The notes under the pieces are model-generated. The model searched no databases. It worked only from the letters and a program-made list of their open reading frames with translations, and was not told the DNA's origin. 64,000 nucleotides of DNA, taken from Epiperipatus broadwayi (Eukaryota; Onychophora; Udeonychophora; Euonychophora; Peripatidae). This document shows, one piece after another, positions 59,421-64,000 of the stretch. Made by a program: the position numbers and the translations under genes. Location of the stretch: positions 6,116,085-6,180,084 of the forward strand of contig JAQFVV010012396.1 of the NCBI GenBank assembly GCA_028023455.1. Reading direction: 5' to 3'. Position 1 is the stretch's first letter, and the number at the start of each line of letters is the position of its first letter.

Positions 59421-60378
59421 ATATATAGCAAAAGTAACTGGTCACGGACAAATTCTCGCAAAAACGGTACTTTTCGCGTGATCCTTTAATTTTTTTTCCC
59501 TTTCGCACCCTTAAAAGCAATTTTTGAGGGTTACCCCTTCGTAATGGAATCTTCAGGACATTATTACTAAACTTACAACAGTAAAGTAAGTTACAACACA
59601 TTAAAAAAAATAGACGTCTTATCAAATTTTAAAAAACTACGACCGCTTCAAATACACACACTCTCACACGAAACTACAGAGAAAATAGATATTCTACTAT
59701 TACGAGAAAATGATGAACAAAATCGACTACTATGGCAGCCGATCAAGGTATTTCTTTCTCTTTGCTTTTAGCATAGAAAAAAAGCCATAACTGGCAGCTG
59801 TCGGGAACTCTTTCTGTGTTTTATCATAGAAAGAAGTCTCTTTGTGTTGGCTTCTGTCGCCGCCTCCTCCGTCCAACATAACATGAGAACTTTTCTGTGT
59901 TTATAATGTAGAAAAATTCCTCTTTTGTTGGGTGAAGGCCAGTTAAACGGTATATTTCTAGGAATTTACCTAGAAGTAGCGACATCTTAAGGCGAACACC
60001 AAGAATGAGAAAACAACCGAATTACCTAATAATACTTAATATATTACATATCAATAATATTACTTACAAAATGCCAACGAGGCATACTTAAATTATAATA
60101 AAGCCGATGTGGCCTGTATAGTTCCTAGGTCCACTTTGGTACCTTCAGTGGTGGAGTTTACTGAGTCCCTCCACAATCTCATTACACTCGGCCACTTTGT
60201 ATCTTCTCTAGCACGAGCAGCTCCCACAATGCGAATGTGTAAAAAGACCTCGATTTTCCTTATCTTCGAGTTTTTATATATTTCTCTGTAATGTCAAATG
60301 TTCTAGAAAATATAATCACTTTCTAATCTGGTAACGCTTAACATTTATTTTACCTCTAATTACTCTATTCTTTGAGTT

Positions 60379-63300
60379 CTAAATGTATACATATAAAGCA
60401 CTTCCTCCATTTTTGAAAATTACAATTTTTGAAGTCTTACATAGTTTTTCAAATAACTTGGTTTCCTTCTTGATTCTTTGTGACCTACGCGGGGTTGCTT
60501 CCTTTTCAACAGTAATGTCCTTGCCTGCTTTGTGCTCTCTGTTTACTTCTGGCGAGTCCGCCTCTATATAATTTGAAATGTTTGGCACAATATACTTCTG
60601 GTTCGTTCAGTTTCTTCCTGATATCTGACAAAATTAAAATGTTTTTGCGTACTTTTCACTGTTTCTGTCTTGACTACTAATATTTGTTTTATAGATGTTC
60701 TTTAATTATGACTTTCACCCAGTATTTTGAAAGAACATCTCTGACCCAGACTTTTTCTCCCATTGCAAACAGCCATTCTGTGCTGTTGTTTTCATTACTC
60801 AAAAAATTTTGATCTGGGAGAATAAACAATAACTTTGTGTGGATCTTTTGTCCAAATATTATTTCAGCTAGACATTTTCCCGTACTACTCGTCAGTGTAC
60901 TATGCTGCTACAATAAGACAGAATATAATGTTTCTTGTATATTTGCAGTACCTTCTTTCCATAACATTTGCTTTAGCATTTGTACTGTCTTTTCTGCAAT
61001 CCCATTGGACTTGGGGTGATGTGAGGGTATGGCTATATGTCTACTTCACCATTCCTTCAGAAAATCCTCAAATTTAGTGGATGTGAAACTGGTTCCATTG
61101 TCTGATACTATAGTTTCAGGGAAACCAAGGAAAGCAAAAATTTCCTTAGGTTTTCCGATTGTTTCTTCGGGGCTCATAATTTTTACAATTCTATATTAAA
61201 TCCATTTTGAATACAAGTCGATCACTACTTAAAAAATGTAGCCATGGAATGGTCTGACATGGGCATGATTAATGTGAATACAGCTCAGAGATTTTTCGAC
61301 CATAGGCCAAGCCATATAATTTTTCTTTGGAATGTTTGCGCTCACTTGCAATTCTCGCAGGTTCTCACAAATTGTTTTATCTCAGAATAAATTCTGGGCC
61401 ACCAAACATAACTTTGCACAGGTGCTTTATCCCATACAATACCAGGATGGCCTTGATGAATAAGCTGCAGAACATGATGATGACCACTACTAGGTATTAA
61501 TCCTCTACCGTCCATTAATACACATCAGCTTATTTATAGACAGTTTTTCTTTTACATCCCATATAGCTTTATATATTATCTCAGGCCAACTTCTAGGCAA
61601 GCCCTTGCTGATTCATCCTATTAACAAGTTGTAACAATGCTCAGCTTTTGTCCAACCTGCTACCTTTTTTCAGTCTATTACTACATTATTCCAATTGTCT
61701 GTGTAGTTAATGGTTGGATACATTTCTTGTGGAGTTGACTTAATTGGGACTTTCAACAGTGCGTCTTTCCTTTTTTAAAAATTTAACTCAAAATCATAAC
61801 CTGCTAATAAATTTAACCAATGTAACATTCTAGAGCTCAAGTGATCCAGTGCGGTTTTATTTTTAGCTAATATCCCTAATAGCGGCCTTGAATGTCCGCC
61901 CATACAAGTATTGGTGAAATTTTTTCACTGCAAATATAATAGCCAACATCTCTTTACCCAACTGATTGTAGTTTTGCTTTGGTTAATGTTCTTGAAGCAA
62001 AAACTATTGGCCACTTACTCCCAGCCACTGTATGACTTAATACCGCAAAATCCGGTGCATCCATTGTTAGTATCAATTCAAGGCTGCTGTCATAGTGTAC
62101 TAATAAACTGACGTAAGCAATTCCTTAGTAGCACTAAATGCTTTTTCTTGGGTTTGATCCCAATGCCATTTTTGGCCTTTCCTTAACAAATTATACAGTG
62201 GTCATGCTATATGTGCTTTTCCCTTCAAAAAAGTTTCGAAATAATTAAGTCGGCAAGAAAAGCCTATAGTTCTCATACATTTCTGCATTTTGGGGCTTCT
62301 TTAATGGCTGCAATATTTTGAGGGATGGCTTCTTTCCCTTTCTTGATATGATATGCCCCAGGAACTTTATTTCAGTCATCATCCAGATACATTTTTCTGG
62401 TCTATTCTAGTTCCGAAACTAGATAATTTATCGCAAACTTTAAAAAATCACTTGTGTAATTTCTCTTCTGAATTAGCGACTATTAAAATATCATCAAAAT
62501 ATGGTATTATATCCTCCATTTGTTGGAATAGCATGTCCATCTTGGCTTGGAAGATATTTGGTATAATAGTAAATTCCAAAAGACAGCCTATTGTAGTTAA
62601 GCAAACCCTTGTGGGTAATGATCACATTAACAATTCCAAGGTACATTTAAAACTGGAATCTCATGGTGTGATAGTAAATTCCAAAAGACAGCCTATTGTA
62701 GTTAAGCAAACCCTTGTGGGTAATGATCACATTAACAATTCCAAGGTACATTTAAAACTGGAATCTCATGGAACACAGATCTCAAATCAAATTTTAGTGA
62801 AATGACATTTCCATATTAGCTAATATTTCTCTAATGTTATGTACTGGATACTGACTCTTTGTAAGGTTATTATTTATTGTAGTATGGTAATCTCACAAAG
62901 GCAGATTTGTCCGTTTGGCTTAGATATCACTACAATCAGTGATCCAATCGGTCTTCTCGACTGGCATCAACACTCCCTTGCTAATTAAATCATTAAACTC
63001 TTGTTCCACTTTAGCTTGTAACACAAAAGGAACTTTTCTAGACCTGCAAATCACAGGAGTTGCTCCATCTTGCAAGACCATATTGACTGGCATTGTATTG
63101 ATTTGGCTTTCCATATTAATAAATAAAATTGTGTATTTGTTTTTTATTTCTTCCTCGATAGAGATCTTTTTAATCGTACATATTTCTATTTCCAGAGCAC
63201 CAAACCATTCCCTATCTATAATAGGGTTAAGACTTGTTAGTACTATATACAATGATAAGCTACAGACTTTTCTTTTAAATTCTACCCATATGTCTACTTT

Positions 63301-64000
63301 CCCTAATATTCTTATAATATTGCCACTAGCATCTTTCGCTCTTAAACTAGTTCTCATTAATATAGAGGGGTTCACACATATTTCTTGTTACCATTTCCCA
63401 GTCTTTGACTGTCATCATCGATCTGCCTGATCCGCTGTCAATTTTCATTTTTAAATTTGTATTTAATAATTTCATTGACATCATGAATTGATTACAATGA
63501 GCACCCTGGATATTATAGATCTCACATTTCTGCTTGTTTCCCTTTGGAAAAGTGGGCAATACACTACGATCTTTTCCCCCATTAGACTTACATGTTTTCA
63601 CTAAATGACCTACTTTGCCACAGGCTCTACAAAGCTCTTTGTTAAATCTACACTTACATGCAATGTGACCTTTTTCTGCACAACAGTAGCAAACAATTTC
63701 CTTCAACTTACTCTTAGCAGACTGATATTTAATTTCAGTTTTTTGTATAAAAGCACTACATTCATTATTATTGATAAAATTTCAAAATTACCTTGAATGG
63801 TCAAACCCTATCTCATGGGCTATGCCCATTTTGATTGCTTCATCATATGCGAAGTCTCTTGAGGCCAATAACTGCTATCTCAGCCTATTGTCGCACATCC
63901 CCCAAAGTAATTGTTCCAGTAGAGCATCCTCTAATGTATCACCATAACTACAGCTCTTAGTGAGTTTTCTCAATGATTAATCATAGTCTCATATGCTTTC
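60379..64000 (-). mobile_element. Ty3/Gypsy retrotransposon, degenerate gag-pol, continues past window
   Basis: Minus-strand order from 64000 down: gag (LEDALLEQLLWGMCDNRL, FAYDEAIKMGIAHEI, about 63990-63800); two CCHC knuckles, CYCCAEKGHIACKC and CRACGKVGHLVKTC; protease site DSGSGRSM (frame 63347-63706); pre-RT with ATPVICRSRKVPF and EFNDLISKGVLMPVE (62920-63375); RT fingers THKGLLNYNRLSFGI and catalytic FDDILIVANS (about 62500); a thumb/RNase H region with LFRNFFEG; integrase HHCC zinc finger (HQGHPG ... CENCK) and core DNGTSF (about 61100); then a basic end PRRSQRIKKE and stop at 60379. This is the K02A2.6-like gag-protease-RT-RNaseH-integrase order of Ty3/Gypsy. Many frameshifts and stops make it inactive. 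It lies on the Dr1 strand, apparently in a Dr1 intron. Confidence 0.85.
62566..62771. repeat. identical 105-bp tandem duplication inside the Gypsy RT
   Basis: Copy one 62566-62666 and copy two 62671-62771 are identical at 105-bp spacing (ATAGTAAATTCCAAAAGACA ... GGAATCTCATGG). On the minus strand the unit encodes the RT palm segment with VIITHKGLLNYNRLSFGI. 105 is divisible by three, so the frame is kept. The plus-strand frame 62353-62805 that shows the repeat is antisense and not a gene. Confidence 0.9.

Larger units (their letters stand above)
58145..60018. mobile_element. 1.87-kb DNA transposon with ~40-bp inverted termini and 8-bp TSD
   Basis: Left terminus GGTTGTATTCTCATCCTTGG plus TGTTCGCCTTAAGATGGCG; the right terminus is its reverse complement with about three mismatches in 40 bp. 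GAATTACC is duplicated exactly at 58137-58144 and 60019-60026. There is no transposase frame; the inside is two tandem arrays (58330-58855, 58880-59420) plus a GC-richer part (59740-59960) with repeated CTTTCTGTGTTTTATCATAG-like units. GG...CC ends with an 8-bp duplication recall Merlin-type elements, while hAT is excluded by the ends; classification is open. It inserted into the Gypsy LTR, so it is the younger of the two. Confidence 0.82.
58010..60343 (-). mobile_element. 3' LTR of the Gypsy element, split by a DNA transposon
   Basis: Read on the minus strand, the LTR begins TGTTAAGCGTTACC at 60343, right after a purine tract (AATTAGAGGTAAAA), and has a TATA box (TATATAAAAA, plus 60271-60280). 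It is broken at 60019 by an inserted element and resumes at 58144 with AATTCTAATATTG, a poly(A) signal (AATAAA, plus 58113-58118), and ends about GTACACA near 58010. Uninterrupted length is about 460 bp. The far end is an estimate because the 5' LTR lies outside the window. Confidence 0.6.

Noticed and set aside
62353-62805. 150-residue plus-strand frame with internal peptide repeat
   Set aside because: Antisense of the Gypsy RT; the repeat is the 105-bp duplication seen from the wrong strand.
62939-63430. 163-residue plus-strand frame
   Set aside because: Antisense shadow of the Gypsy protease-RT region on the minus strand.

Overview
The window is a very AT-rich (roughly 70-75% A+T by eye, not computed), repeat-dense and gene-poor piece of a metazoan, probably invertebrate, nuclear genome. 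Reasons: a spliced last exon whose peptide matches the conserved C-terminus of animal Dr1 (NC2-beta); spliceosomal acceptors; several LINE types; a Ty3/Gypsy element; hAT DNA transposons with 8-bp target duplications; tRNA-derived SINEs; and a Penelope-type GIY-YIG remnant. I cannot name the species. Nothing points to a bacterium, plasmid or phage. Only two host genes are supportable: an unrecognised 677-residue protein in one large exon (+ strand, 5479-7512), and the terminal Dr1 exon (- strand, 57339-57449). || Layout. 1-5.4 kb: decayed retroelements (LINE 3' end with a zf-RVT knuckle, possible polyprotein tail), a GC-richer patch, a 275-bp palindrome and a microsatellite. 5.4-7.8 kb: the 677-aa gene. 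7.8-17.5 kb: non-coding, with two families of hammerhead-ribozyme repeats. 18.2-19.4 kb: a LINE whose 5' part is inverted (twin-priming shape). 19.9-20.6 kb: a ribozyme repeat split by a hAT element. 23.6-30 kb: one long LINE (- strand) split by an LTR-like insertion and by an inverted array of ribozyme monomers. 33.3-52.5 kb: more ribozyme repeats, SINEs, two hAT elements and a Penelope remnant in AT-rich desert. 57.3-64 kb: the Dr1 3' exon, then a degenerate Gypsy element (- strand) whose 3' LTR carries a 1.87-kb DNA transposon with 40-bp inverted termini and two internal tandem-repeat arrays. || The most interesting content is a set of three unrelated repeat families (A, B, C), each carrying a type-I hammerhead self-cleaving motif with the very short palindromic stem III known from newt, schistosome and other metazoan retrozyme RNAs. 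Family A has ~420-bp tandem monomers; its best motif copies are fully canonical (CUGAGGA / GUGC-GCAC / GAAA / CCAUGG / UC). One locus has retrozyme architecture: two ~222-bp direct repeats, each with a ribozyme, around a 197-bp unique core. Another is a 1.47-kb inverted composite flanked by a 9-bp duplication inside a LINE. Family B (~430 bp) occurs as tandem and inverted dimers. Family C (~280-320 bp) is a dispersed SINE-like element with 14-17-bp target duplications, suggesting LINE-driven retroposition of a ribozyme RNA, and its 3' tail resembles that of a separate SINE. No catalytic activity or expression is shown here; those are inferences from sequence.
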